This document shows, piece by piece, positions 26,721-35,907 of a DNA stretch of 64,000 bases. The translations under genes and the position numbers were made by a program. Position 1 is the first letter of the stretch; every line of letters begins with the position of its first letter. The stretch is from GCA-002050365 sp038235165 (lineage in GTDB: Bacteria > Acidobacteriota > Blastocatellia > Pyrinomonadales > Pyrinomonadaceae). The stretch is from contig JBBSUG010000010.1 in the NCBI GenBank assembly GCA_038235165.1, positions 73,748 to 137,747 on the forward strand. The letters are read 5' to 3'. The notes under the pieces were generated by a model. It searched no databases. It was not told the origin of the DNA and saw nothing but the letters and a program-made list of their open reading frames with translations.

Positions 26721-29165
26721 TTGGCTACACCAAAAGAAAAAGTTAAGAAGAACAAACAAGACGATTACGATGAAGGTTCGATTACCGCTTTAGAAGGGCG
26801 TGAAGCCGTGCGTCTGCGTCCGGCGATGTATATCGGTTCAACCGGCGACATCGGACTGCATCATCTCGTTTACGAAGTTGTGGATAATTCGGTTGACGAG
26901 GCGTTAGCGGGTTACTGCGACACAATCTCGGTAACGATCCATATGGATAATTCGATTACGGTGATTGATAACGGGCGCGGAATTCCGACCGGCATTATCG
27001 AACAGTTCGGCGTGTCGGCGGCGGAAGTCGTTTTGACGGTGCTTCACGCGGGCGGAAAATTTGACTCGAATTCGTATAAAGTTTCCGGCGGTCTGCACGG
27101 AGTCGGCGTGTCCTGCGTCAACTTTTTGAGCGAATGGCTGCAATTGGAGATTTGGCGCGATGGCAAAACTTTTGAAATGGATTTTCGCGCGGGTATTACA
27201 GCTTCGCAGCTTAAACAAACCGGCAAAACCGACAAACGCGGCACAAAGATCACTTTCAAACCGGATGGAACTATTTTCGACACGGAAATGTACAGTTTTG
27301 AAAAACTTTCCGAACGTCTGCGCGAAAAAGCGTTTTTGAACAAAGGCATTCGCATTTTTATCAAGGACGAGCGCGAAGAATCCGAAAAATCGCACGAGTT
27401 TTATTATAAAGGCGGAATTTCCGAATTCGTCAAACATTTAAACAAAAATAAAAGCCCGGTTCACGACGAGCCGCTTTATTTTGAGTTGATTGATGACAAT
27501 CTTTCGATTGATATTGCGATGCAGTACAACGACAGCTACGACGAAAAAGTGTTTAGTTTCGCCAATAACATCAACACGGTTGACGGCGGAACTCATCTTT
27601 CCGGCTTTCGCGGCGCGATCACGCGAACGATTAACAACTACGCGAATAGTTCGGGTTTAACGAAAAATTTCAAAACCGCACTTTCCGGCGACGACGTGCG
27701 CGAAGGCTTAGTTGCCGTCATCTCCGTTAAATTGCCGCAGCCGCAGTTTGAAGGTCAAACGAAGGGGAAACTCAATTCCGATGTCAAAGGCGCGGTCGAA
27801 TCGTTTCTAAACGAAAAACTCGGCGAATATTTCGAGCAGAATCCGAACGTCGCTAAAAAAATCGTCGGTAAAGCCGTTGACGCGGCTCGGGCGCGTGAAG
27901 CGGCGCGAAAGGCTCGTGAAATCGTTCGTAAAAGCGCGTTGGGAAGTTCGACATTGCCCGGAAAACTCGCCGATTGTCAGGAGAAAGACCCGGCTTTATC
28001 GGAACTTTATCTTGTCGAAGGAGATTCGGCGGGCGGAAGTGCCAAACAAGGACGCGACCGCAAAAACCAAGCTGTTTTGCCATTGAAAGGTAAGATTTTG
28101 AACGTCGAAAAAGCGCGTTTTGACAAAATGCTCGGACACGGCGAAATCAAGGCGTTGATTACGGCGATGGGAACCGGAATCGGCAAAGACGATTTCGACA
28201 TTGAAAAACTTCGTTATCATAAATTGATTATTATGACGGACGCGGACGTTGACGGTTCGCACATCAGAACTTTGCTTTTGACGTTCTTTTACAGACAAAT
28301 GCCGGAACTCGTCGAAAACGGTCATATTTACATCGCACAGCCGCCGCTTTTTAAAGTCAAACGCGGCAGAAAAGAAGAATATATCAAAGACGAAACTTCG
28401 ATGCTGCGTTATATGATGAAACAGGCGACGCAGGATATTGAGTTAAAATCCGTTGCCAACGACAAGGTTTACGAAGGGCGCGAGCTTTCAAAACTGCTTG
28501 AACAAGTGACGGAATACGGTCGTTACTTTGGTCGTTTCGCGCGGCGTTTGAATAACGATGAAAAGCTGCTTGATGTTTTGCTCGAAGCATTTGCCGGGAA
28601 AGACGGGATTTTAACGCGGCAGAAAATGAAGCTGCGTGAAATCTTTGAACGAGAAGATTTAATCGCCGAGATTGAGGGCAAAATTGCTGCCGCCGGTTAT
28701 AAAACGGAGCTGATGGCAGACGAAGAACACGGTTTGGCGGAAATCGAAGTGACGTTCACAAACGGACACAAACTGATTTTCGATTGGAACACGGCGAGCT
28801 ACGTCGAGTTTCAGAAAGCGGTCGAACTCAAGAAAAAGCTGGAAGCCGACTTCCCCGCGCCTTTTATTTTAGGTGAAAACGGGCAATCGGAAGAGGTTGC
28901 TTCACGCAAAGATTTGCTCGAAAAAGTTTTGAGCGCGGCGAAAAAAGATCTTTCGATTCAGCGTTATAAAGGTTTGGGCGAAATGAACCCGGAACAGCTT
29001 TGGGAAACGACGATGAACCCGGAAGGGCGTACACTGCTCCAGGTGCGCGTCGAAGATGCGATTGAAACCGATGAAATTTTCACGATTTTGATGGGCGATC
29101 AAGTCGAACCGCGCCGTAAATTTATCGAGGACAACGCGCTCGACGTAAAAAATCTGGACGTTTAA
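26721..29165 (+). CDS. gyrB: DNA gyrase subunit B
   Basis: An 814-residue type IIA topoisomerase ATPase subunit that, with GyrA, supercoils DNA. The GHKL ATPase domain is marked by RPAMYIGSTGDIGLHHLVYE, VVDNSVDEALAG and GGLHGVGVSCVN. The TOPRIM domain has LVEGDSAGGSAKQGRD and MTDADVDGSHIRTLLL, and the C-terminus has QRYKGLGEMNPEQLWETTM. The start is a TTG (26721) with GAGG 10 nt upstream. The insert between TOPRIM and the C-terminus (ELLSKLLEQ... to VASRKDL) resembles the long proteobacterial-type GyrB arrangement. gyrA and dnaA are not adjacent. Confidence 0.97.
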   Translation: MATPKEKVKKNKQDDYDEGSITALEGREAVRLRPAMYIGSTGDIGLHHLVYEVVDNSVDEALAGYCDTISVTIHMDNSITVIDNGRGIPTGIIEQFGVSAAEVVLTVLHAGGKFDSNSYKVSGGLHGVGVSCVNFLSEWLQLEIWRDGKTFEMDFRAGITASQLKQTGKTDKRGTKITFKPDGTIFDTEMYSFEKLSERLREKAFLNKGIRIFIKDEREESEKSHEFYYKGGISEFVKHLNKNKSPVHDEPLYFELIDDNLSIDIAMQYNDSYDEKVFSFANNINTVDGGTHLSGFRGAITRTINNYANSSGLTKNFKTALSGDDVREGLVAVISVKLPQPQFEGQTKGKLNSDVKGAVESFLNEKLGEYFEQNPNVAKKIVGKAVDAARAREAARKAREIVRKSALGSSTLPGKLADCQEKDPALSELYLVEGDSAGGSAKQGRDRKNQAVLPLKGKILNVEKARFDKMLGHGEIKALITAMGTGIGKDDFDIEKLRYHKLIIMTDADVDGSHIRTLLLTFFYRQMPELVENGHIYIAQPPLFKVKRGRKEEYIKDETSMLRYMMKQATQDIELKSVANDKVYEGRELSKLLEQVTEYGRYFGRFARRLNNDEKLLDVLLEAFAGKDGILTRQKMKLREIFEREDLIAEIEGKIAAAGYKTELMADEEHGLAEIEVTFTNGHKLIFDWNTASYVEFQKAVELKKKLEADFPAPFILGENGQSEEVASRKDLLEKVLSAAKKDLSIQRYKGLGEMNPEQLWETTMNPEGRTLLQVRVEDAIETDEIFTILMGDQVEPRRKFIEDNALDVKNLDV

Positions 29166-29200
29166 TTTTAACGACAATTCATAATCTGCGAATCTCTTTC

Positions 29201-29266
29201 CTTGGCGAACTTTGCGCCTCCAGCGTGAAAAATTTATCTCACGCTGGAGGCGCAAAGTTCGCTAAG
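29201..29266. repeat. Long palindrome between gyrB and aroA
   Basis: Two 28-nt arms (29201-29228 and 29239-29266) differ at one position and flank a 10-nt AT-only loop apart from one C. The core is TTTGCGCCTCCAGCGTGA. It could end gyrB transcription as RNA, but no T-tract follows, and its sequence resembles a dispersed palindromic repeat. Confidence 0.9.
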
Positions 29267-29296
29267 TTAAAACCAAATCGGTTAGGCATTTAATCT

Positions 29297-30628
29297 ATGA
29301 AAATTCAGTCCGCAAAACATATTGAGGGAGAAGTGCGTCTTCCGGGCGACAAATCAATTTCGCACCGGGCGGCGATTTTCGCGTCGCTGGCGGAAGGCGA
29401 AACGCGCATCGAAAATTTTGCGACGAGTGCCGACTGCGCTTCGACGCTTGATTGTCTGGAAAATCTTGGCGTTGAAATAAGGCGCGAAAATAAGACGCTT
29501 ATCATCAAAGGTGTCGGGAAAACAGCATTTTCCGCGCCGCAAAAAGAACTCGACTGCGGCAACAGCGGGACGACGATGCGGTTGCTGGCGGGTGTCTTGG
29601 CAGGGCAGAATTTTGATGCGGTTTTAGTCGGCGACGAATCACTTTCAAAGCGTCCGATGAAACGCATTATCACGCCGTTGACGCAGATGGGCGCGAAAAT
29701 CGAAGCTGACGAAAATCACGCGCCGCTGAAAATTTTCGGGCGCAATCCATTAAAGGCAATTACTTACAAACTTCCCGTTTCGAGCGCGCAAATCAAATCG
29801 TGCGTTTTGCTCGCCGGATTAAACGCCGACGGCGAAACTTCGGTTGAAAGCCCAGAATCTGCAACCCGTCTGGCGAACTCGAGAAATCACACCGAATTGA
29901 TGCTGCGGTATTTGGGCGCGGATATTGAAGAAAATTTTATCAAGACGGGTGACAATTTTGTTCACCGGGTTTCGATTGACGGCAGTTCAAAACTCACGGC
30001 GAAAGATTTGATAATTCCGTCGGATGTTTCTTCCGCCGCATTTTTTCTGGTGGCGGCTTCGGTTTTGAAAAATTCCGATGTCACGTTGAAAAATGTCGGT
30101 TTGAACCCGACGCGGACGGCGATTATTGAAGTTTTGCAAAACTTCGGCGCAGACATCGAAATTTTGAGCCGGAAAGAAGTCAGCGGCGAAATAATCGGCG
30201 ATTTGCACGTTCGCGGTCAGGGAAACTTTGTATCGAAACTCACGTCAAATTTGATTTCAGGCGATACGACAGCTGGTTTGATTGACGAAATACCGATTCT
30301 CGCAGTGTTCGGAACGCAGCTTGAAAACGGTTTAGAGATTCGCAGTGCGGAAGAACTGCGCGTTAAAGAATCTGACCGGATCAGTTCGGTCGTCGAAAAT
30401 CTGCGGCGGATGAACGCGAAAGTCGAAGAATACGCCGACGGTTTCAAAATCAAAAAATCACAACTCAAAGGCGCGAAAGTTGATTCCTTCGGCGACCACC
30501 GGATTGCGATGGCGTTTGCCGTCGCCGCACTTTTTGCTGAAGGCGAAACTGAAATCGTTAATGCCGACTGCGCCAAAGTTTCTTTCCCGGAATTTTTTGG
30601 AGTTTTGACGCGCATCGTAAAATACTAA
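29297..30628 (+). CDS. aroA: 3-phosphoshikimate 1-carboxyvinyltransferase (EPSP synthase)
   Basis: A 443-residue enzyme of the shikimate pathway that joins shikimate-3-phosphate and phosphoenolpyruvate. Motifs: LPGDKSISHRAAIFASLAEG at the N-terminus, DCGNSGTTMRLLAGVLAG with the substrate-binding Arg, and KESDRISSVVENLRRMN then DHRIAMAFAVAAL near the C-terminus. Length is normal. No other shikimate gene adjoins it. Confidence 0.97.
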   Translation: MKIQSAKHIEGEVRLPGDKSISHRAAIFASLAEGETRIENFATSADCASTLDCLENLGVEIRRENKTLIIKGVGKTAFSAPQKELDCGNSGTTMRLLAGVLAGQNFDAVLVGDESLSKRPMKRIITPLTQMGAKIEADENHAPLKIFGRNPLKAITYKLPVSSAQIKSCVLLAGLNADGETSVESPESATRLANSRNHTELMLRYLGADIEENFIKTGDNFVHRVSIDGSSKLTAKDLIIPSDVSSAAFFLVAASVLKNSDVTLKNVGLNPTRTAIIEVLQNFGADIEILSRKEVSGEIIGDLHVRGQGNFVSKLTSNLISGDTTAGLIDEIPILAVFGTQLENGLEIRSAEELRVKESDRISSVVENLRRMNAKVEEYADGFKIKKSQLKGAKVDSFGDHRIAMAFAVAALFAEGETEIVNADCAKVSFPEFFGVLTRIVKY

Positions 30629-30970
30629 TCTGTAAATTTAGCGGCAACCCTGCCAATTTATTGACATACTAAACAAAACTAAGTAATTTTATATATGAGC
30701 TGATAAAATGTAGTAATTATTCGGCTAAGTTTTATCCGTCTTCAACTCGGCTCTTAAATTTACGAAATTACGAAGTTTTTTAATTACGGCGATTGACCAT
30801 TTTAAATGATTCACCTGTTAAGACGTTCCCGCCCATTTCAGTCTTAGCGATTTTACATTAAATTTTGCCGTTGTTGATTATTGCCAAAACATACAGAATT
30901 TCAGATACCATAATGGACACTCAGTAAAAATTTACGTTGACCCAAAAGTCATAATTTAGAGAGAATTAGA
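30629..30970. other. 342-bp intergenic region, no gene seen
   Basis: AT-rich sequence between aroA and the FG-GAP protein gene. A TTGACA hexamer occurs at 30661-30666, but no good -10 lies 16-18 bp downstream. A purine-rich AGAGAG is just before ATG 30971. Nothing else is recognisable. Confidence 0.5.
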
Positions 30971-33900
30971 ATGAAAATGAACTGGAAATTTAGAATACTG
31001 CTTATTATTGCAGTAGTTGCGACCACTGTGTTTTTAATTAAAATGCCGTTTCAAACAGATTCGACGGCGCAGGTTTTGTCCGGCGAAAATGAAAATGCGC
31101 CGGGGAAAGTAACGGCATATGAAAACGGGGTGATGAAAACAACTCCTTCTAATTTTGCTGTTTCCGGCTCGGTTAGAGAGATGCCGACTTCGGCAACCGA
31201 CATTCAAAAAGAGAATTCTCTTTTTCCGACGGAGGAGGAACGCGAGCAAGACCGGCACGAGGCGTTAAAAAAGAAAGGTCTCTCGGAAGAACAAATCGAA
31301 CGATTGGAAGCAAAAGAAGAAATAAACAAATTAAATGCGCGGGAAGTCAAAAATATAGTTCCGGGCGCGGGCGCGGGTGCCAAAGATTCTTTTGAAGACC
31401 CACTCGTCAAAACCAATCAGGTTTTGCGCCCCAATTCTCCGCAGACAATGCCGACACCGAGTTTGACATTTGACGGCGCATCGTCAAACGACAATGCCGC
31501 CCTATATGGCGGTCGGTTTACTCCGCCAGACACTAACGGCGATGTCGGACCCAATAATTATGTCAGTTCGGTTAACCTGGCACTGAGAATTTTCAACAAA
31601 AGCGGCGGTCTCGTAGCGGGTCCGGTCAGAACGAGTTCACTATTTGCCGCCTTGCCAGCCAGCGATCCGTGCCGGACGCAGGACGACGGCGACCCGATTG
31701 TGCTTTACGACACGCTCGCCGACCGCTGGCATATCACTCAATTCGCTCTTCCGACGGGCGGAGATGCCTATCAGTGTGTTGCGCTTTCAGTCACGGGCGA
31801 TCCGACCGGGGCATATTACGTCTGGAGTTACAGATACCCAAATCCCGGAGTAAAGACCAACGATTTTCCAAAAGTCGGAGTTTGGACGGACGGCTATCAT
31901 ATGACGTTCAACCAGTTCGACAGCAGTGACAAATTTGCCGGAGTCGGTGTTTTAACCCAGGATAGAGCAAAAGCGTTGGTCGGCGACCCGACGGCGGGAT
32001 TGATTTATATTAATTTGAGTCTGGTTGACAGCAACGCCAGTTCCCTGCTTCCCGGCGATATTGACGGATATGTCGGTCCGCCGACGGGTGCTTCAGAAGT
32101 TTTTGCCGAAGAACGCGCCGATGAGTTCGGTGATCCGATGGACGCGGTGCGGATATATAAATGGGTGCCGAACTTTGCAACACCGGCAAATTCGGTTTTC
32201 AGCGTCATCGGTGATATTCCGTTAGCTGCTTTCGACGGCAGAAGCCCCAGCGGACGTTCAAACATCGAACAGATGGGCGGCACCAATTTAGCGGCTAATG
32301 CGCGACGGTCAATGCACCGTTTTGCTTATCGCAACTTTGGCACAACGGCGAATCCGGTCAACTCTTATGTTGGGAACTTTACGGTCAACGTCAGCGGAGT
32401 TGCCCCTACGACAGCGGCAACTTATCAAGCGGGCATTCGCTGGTATGAGATGCGCCGCACCGGTGATGCTTTTTCACTTTTCGATCAGGGAACGCATAAT
32501 TTAACACCGGGTGACGGTGCCAATGGTTTGAACAACTGGATGGGCAGTCTCGCCCAGGACAATCGCGGCGACATTGCGCTCGGCTTCAGTCAGGCGGGAA
32601 CAAATCAGCGGGCAGATATTAAAATTGCCGGTCGCACTACCAACACGGCGAACAGCGGCATTCTCAACGAAGGTGAGGCTCTGATGTATGCGGCGAACGG
32701 TTCGCAAACCAGTACGGAGAATCGGTGGGGCGATTACAGCGCAATGAGCGTTGATCCGACCGATGACTGCACATTTTGGTACACTCAGGAATATTACGCG
32801 ACGACGAGCAGTGCCGGATGGTCAACGCGGATTGGAAAATTTCGTTTCCCGCAATGCACCGACGCTCCGAAAGCGACAATTACGGGAACGGTCACTTTTT
32901 GTACGGGCGGTGCGCCCGTGTCGCGGGCAGGAATCAATGCAACGGGCGGATTTAATCGCGTGACGGGAACGGACGGAAGCTATTCGATAATCGTTTCACC
33001 CGGCACCTACACGGTTTCCGGCAATCAATCAGGCGGCGGGTTAAGCGGAACTCCGCAAACCGTGACGGTTGCCGCCGGAGGAACGGCGACGGCAAATCTC
33101 TGTTTAACGGGTGTAGCGGTCGTCACATCACAGTCTCCGCAAATCGTCACCGAAAGCTGCGCCATTCCAAATGGTGTGCCTGATCCGGGCGAACAATTGA
33201 CGGTTAGTCTGCCGCTGCAAAACACGGGTGCCGCCAGCACCAATAATTTGACAGCGACGTTGCAGTCAACCGGCGGCGTGACCAATCCGAGTGCAGCACA
33301 AAGTTACGGAGCCTTGGCTCCGGGCAGTGCGGCGGCGACCAGAAATTTTACTTTCACGGTCAGCCCGAACACACCGTGCGGCGGAAATGTCACATTAACT
33401 TTCAATGTTGCCGATGGCGCGACGAGCTACGGAACGGTCACCAAAACATTTGAAACCGGTGTCAATACCGTTTCACTAACTGAAAACTTTGACGGCGTAG
33501 CGGCACCTGCTCTGCCGTCCGGCTGGACAAATGTGCAGCTTTCGGGAACGGACATTAACTGGGTGACATCCGCCGACTCGCCAAATACTCCGCCGAATGC
33601 GGCATTTGCGATTGATTCGACCCAAATTGCTTTATCAGCGTTGGTGAGTCCGGCGACGTTGATTCAAACTGCGAGCGCACAAATATCTTTCAGCAACTCT
33701 TACAATACCGAACCGACGTATGACGGAATGCTGCTGGAATACACAACCAATGGCGGTTCGACCTGGACTGACGTAATAGCGGGCGGCGGATCATTCGTCA
33801 GCGGCGGCTACAGCGCGGTGATCAGTTCCGGCTTTAACAGCCCGATTGCCGGTCGAAATGCGTGGACGGGCAACTCGAACGGTTATGTGAATACGGTGGT

Positions 33901-34867
33901 AAATTTGCCGGCTTCGCTAAGAGGTCAAACCGTCCAGTTCCGGTGGCTGATGGGTACCGACACGGACACGGGAGGAGTCGGCGTTCGAGTTGACAATGTT
34001 AAAATCTTGGGCGGCAAACAATGTAATACGTGCGCCGCGCCAAATGCCTGTAATTTCCAGAAACGATTTGATTTTGACGGCGACGGTAAAGCGGATATAT
34101 CGGTTTTCCGTCCGGCGGGCGGCAACTGGTATATTCAAGGTTCGCAGAACGGATTCACCGCCGCCCAATTCGGCGACACTAATGACAAAATCGTTCCTGC
34201 CGATTACGATGGCGACGGCAAAACCGACCTCGCTGTGTATCGCGCCGGAACGTGGTATCTCCAGCGGTCAACTGCCGGTTTTACCGGCGTTGCTTTCGGC
34301 GCACCGGATGACATTCCGCAGCCCGCCGATTTCGACGGCGACGGTAAAGTCGATCTCGCCGTCTGGCGACCGTCAAACGGCACTTGGTATGTGTTCAATT
34401 TATCGAACAATCAGTTTGGCGCAGTGCAATTCGGAGTAGTAGGGGACAAACCGGTCGTCGGCGATTATGACGGCGACTGCAAAGCCGATTATGCCGTTTT
34501 CCGCCCGTCAAACGGAACTTGGTATCTCCAGCGGTCAACTGCCGGTTTTACCGGCGCACAGTTCGGTGAAAGCACGGACAAACCCGTCCCGGCAGATTAT
34601 GACGGCGACGGCAAAACCGATCTGGCGGTGTTTCGCCCGTCAAACGGCGTATGGTATCTCCAGAGATCAACCTCCGGGTTTACCGGGGTACAGTTCGGAC
34701 TTTCAACCGATCTGCCGACCCCGGCTGACTATGACGGTGACAGCAAGGCGGACATCGCCGTATTTAGAAGCGGAACGTGGTATTTGCAGCGTTCGACTGC
34801 CGGGTTCATCGGCGTTCAGTTCGGTGAAGCAACCGACAAACCGACTCCGAATGCTTTCGTTCCTTAA
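30971..34867 (+). CDS. Large secreted multidomain protein with C-terminal FG-GAP repeats
   Basis: A 1298-residue protein with an N-terminal membrane/signal segment (about residues 6-24) and a charged helical stretch (EEEREQDRHEALKKKGLSEE). A central region (about 165-640) with internal disulfide-capable Cys resembles no enzyme I can name. A carboxypeptidase-regulatory-like module (ITGTVTFCTGGAPVSRAGI, about 640-720) follows, then a CARDB-like adhesive or Ig-like domain. Six FG-GAP/VCBS-type calcium-binding repeats occupy the last 260 residues, each with (F/Y)DGDxKxDxAV(F/W/Y)R, such as DYDGDGKTDLAVFRPSNG. Such proteins are usually exported or surface-bound; function is unknown. A strong terminator follows. 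Confidence 0.85.
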   Translation: MKMNWKFRILLIIAVVATTVFLIKMPFQTDSTAQVLSGENENAPGKVTAYENGVMKTTPSNFAVSGSVREMPTSATDIQKENSLFPTEEEREQDRHEALKKKGLSEEQIERLEAKEEINKLNAREVKNIVPGAGAGAKDSFEDPLVKTNQVLRPNSPQTMPTPSLTFDGASSNDNAALYGGRFTPPDTNGDVGPNNYVSSVNLALRIFNKSGGLVAGPVRTSSLFAALPASDPCRTQDDGDPIVLYDTLADRWHITQFALPTGGDAYQCVALSVTGDPTGAYYVWSYRYPNPGVKTNDFPKVGVWTDGYHMTFNQFDSSDKFAGVGVLTQDRAKALVGDPTAGLIYINLSLVDSNASSLLPGDIDGYVGPPTGASEVFAEERADEFGDPMDAVRIYKWVPNFATPANSVFSVIGDIPLAAFDGRSPSGRSNIEQMGGTNLAANARRSMHRFAYRNFGTTANPVNSYVGNFTVNVSGVAPTTAATYQAGIRWYEMRRTGDAFSLFDQGTHNLTPGDGANGLNNWMGSLAQDNRGDIALGFSQAGTNQRADIKIAGRTTNTANSGILNEGEALMYAANGSQTSTENRWGDYSAMSVDPTDDCTFWYTQEYYATTSSAGWSTRIGKFRFPQCTDAPKATITGTVTFCTGGAPVSRAGINATGGFNRVTGTDGSYSIIVSPGTYTVSGNQSGGGLSGTPQTVTVAAGGTATANLCLTGVAVVTSQSPQIVTESCAIPNGVPDPGEQLTVSLPLQNTGAASTNNLTATLQSTGGVTNPSAAQSYGALAPGSAAATRNFTFTVSPNTPCGGNVTLTFNVADGATSYGTVTKTFETGVNTVSLTENFDGVAAPALPSGWTNVQLSGTDINWVTSADSPNTPPNAAFAIDSTQIALSALVSPATLIQTASAQISFSNSYNTEPTYDGMLLEYTTNGGSTWTDVIAGGGSFVSGGYSAVISSGFNSPIAGRNAWTGNSNGYVNTVVNLPASLRGQTVQFRWLMGTDTDTGGVGVRVDNVKILGGKQCNTCAAPNACNFQKRFDFDGDGKADISVFRPAGGNWYIQGSQNGFTAAQFGDTNDKIVPADYDGDGKTDLAVYRAGTWYLQRSTAGFTGVAFGAPDDIPQPADFDGDGKVDLAVWRPSNGTWYVFNLSNNQFGAVQFGVVGDKPVVGDYDGDCKADYAVFRPSNGTWYLQRSTAGFTGAQFGESTDKPVPADYDGDGKTDLAVFRPSNGVWYLQRSTSGFTGVQFGLSTDLPTPADYDGDSKADIAVFRSGTWYLQRSTAGFIGVQFGEATDKPTPNAFVP

Positions 34868-34968
34868 AATCAAAAGTCGGGAATGTTGAGTTGAGAACCA
34901 GAATTTTTATTTATTATGACTTTCGACAAAACACTCAAGACTCTCGACTTTTAAACGTGGAGCAGCTT

Positions 34969-35018
34969 AAAACTAGAAAAGCCGAACTGAAAAAATGCAG
35001 TCCGGCTTTTCTAGTTTT
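34969..35018 (+). terminator. Intrinsic terminator after the FG-GAP protein gene
   Basis: AAAACTAGAAAAGCCG pairs with CGGCTTTTCTAGTTTT across an 18-nt loop. The T-rich right arm provides the U-tract, and the symmetry means it could work in both directions. A degenerate period-7 array (GACTTTC/GACTCTC) lies just upstream at about 34918-34952. Confidence 0.85.
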
Positions 35019-35088
35019 CTGTGCATTTTGGTATTAATTAACAGAGACTAAATTGACAGAAAGTTAAAAAATCTTTCAAAATTCAAAT

Positions 35089-35835
35089 ATGGAAAATCTT
35101 CGCGCCGGCTGTCGTTTTTTTTTATTTATCGTGATGACCTTCGGCTTATACGGCATTTGGTTTATCTTCAAAATTTGCATACCCGATAAAAAGTTTTGGC
35201 GGCAAACGATTTTCGGAACGTGGGCGCATACTTTCGTTAGAATTTCGGGGATGAAAGTAGAAGTCGTCGGCATACCGCCGCGCCGACCTTATTTTCTCGT
35301 TTGCAATCATTTGAGTTACACCGATGTTCCCGCACTGCGAGCCGTCACCGAAGGCAATTTTGTGGCGAAAGGAGAGATTGAAAGCTGGTTTCTGGCGGGC
35401 AGAGTTGTTCGAGATATGGGCGCGATCTTCATCAATAGGCAAAATCGCCGCGATATTCCGCGAGCCGGTGCGGAAATTATCGAACGGTTAAACGGCGGCG
35501 AAGGCATCATCGTTTTCCCGGAAGGCACCAGCACCAAAGGGAAAACCGTTTTGCCTTTTAATTCTTCATTTTTGGAGTTTGCCGCTAAAACTGATTTGCC
35601 GGTTTCCTATGCTTCGATTACTTACGAAACACCGAACAACGAACCGAAGGCGAGCGATATAATTTGTTGGTGGGAAGACATCAGTTTCGCCGATCATTTA
35701 TTTCGCCTGTTCAAAGTTCCGAAATTCACGGCAATCATCAGCTTCGGCGATGAAATGATCTTAAATGCCGACCGCAAAGAATTAGCCCGCACTCTTCAGG
35801 AAAAAGTATGCGAAAAATTCACACCGGTTGCTTGA
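35089..35835 (+). CDS. plsC: 1-acyl-sn-glycerol-3-phosphate acyltransferase (PlsC family)
   Basis: A 248-residue membrane-associated acyltransferase that makes phosphatidic acid. A hydrophobic helix (FFLFIVMTFGLYGIWFIF) is at residues 9-26. The catalytic NHxxxxD box is CNHLSYTDVPAL, and the glycerol-phosphate box is FPEGTSTKGK. The EGTS pattern and NRQNRRD match the family. Its place between two unrelated genes gives no operon context. The gene name follows the family; the exact acceptor is not proven. Confidence 0.9.
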   Translation: MENLRAGCRFFLFIVMTFGLYGIWFIFKICIPDKKFWRQTIFGTWAHTFVRISGMKVEVVGIPPRRPYFLVCNHLSYTDVPALRAVTEGNFVAKGEIESWFLAGRVVRDMGAIFINRQNRRDIPRAGAEIIERLNGGEGIIVFPEGTSTKGKTVLPFNSSFLEFAAKTDLPVSYASITYETPNNEPKASDIICWWEDISFADHLFRLFKVPKFTAIISFGDEMILNADRKELARTLQEKVCEKFTPVA

Positions 35836-35907
35836 AAATTCCAAATTCCAGATTCCAAATTTACGGTTTTTCCGATTGATGATTTAAGATTAACGATTTA
35901 CGGTTTT
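35835..35907. repeat. Intergenic heptamer arrays running into the end of the next gene
   Basis: Units of the ATTCCAA/ATTCCAG kind (35835-35856) are followed by GATTTAA, GATTAAC, GATTTAC and GGTTTTA at about 35880-35907. The second array overlaps the last codons and stop of the hydrolase gene on the minus strand. Confidence 0.65.

Noticed and set aside
30661..30700. Promoter from TTGACA at 30661
   Set aside because: No acceptable -10 sequence at 16-18 bp; recorded only as an isolated hexamer.
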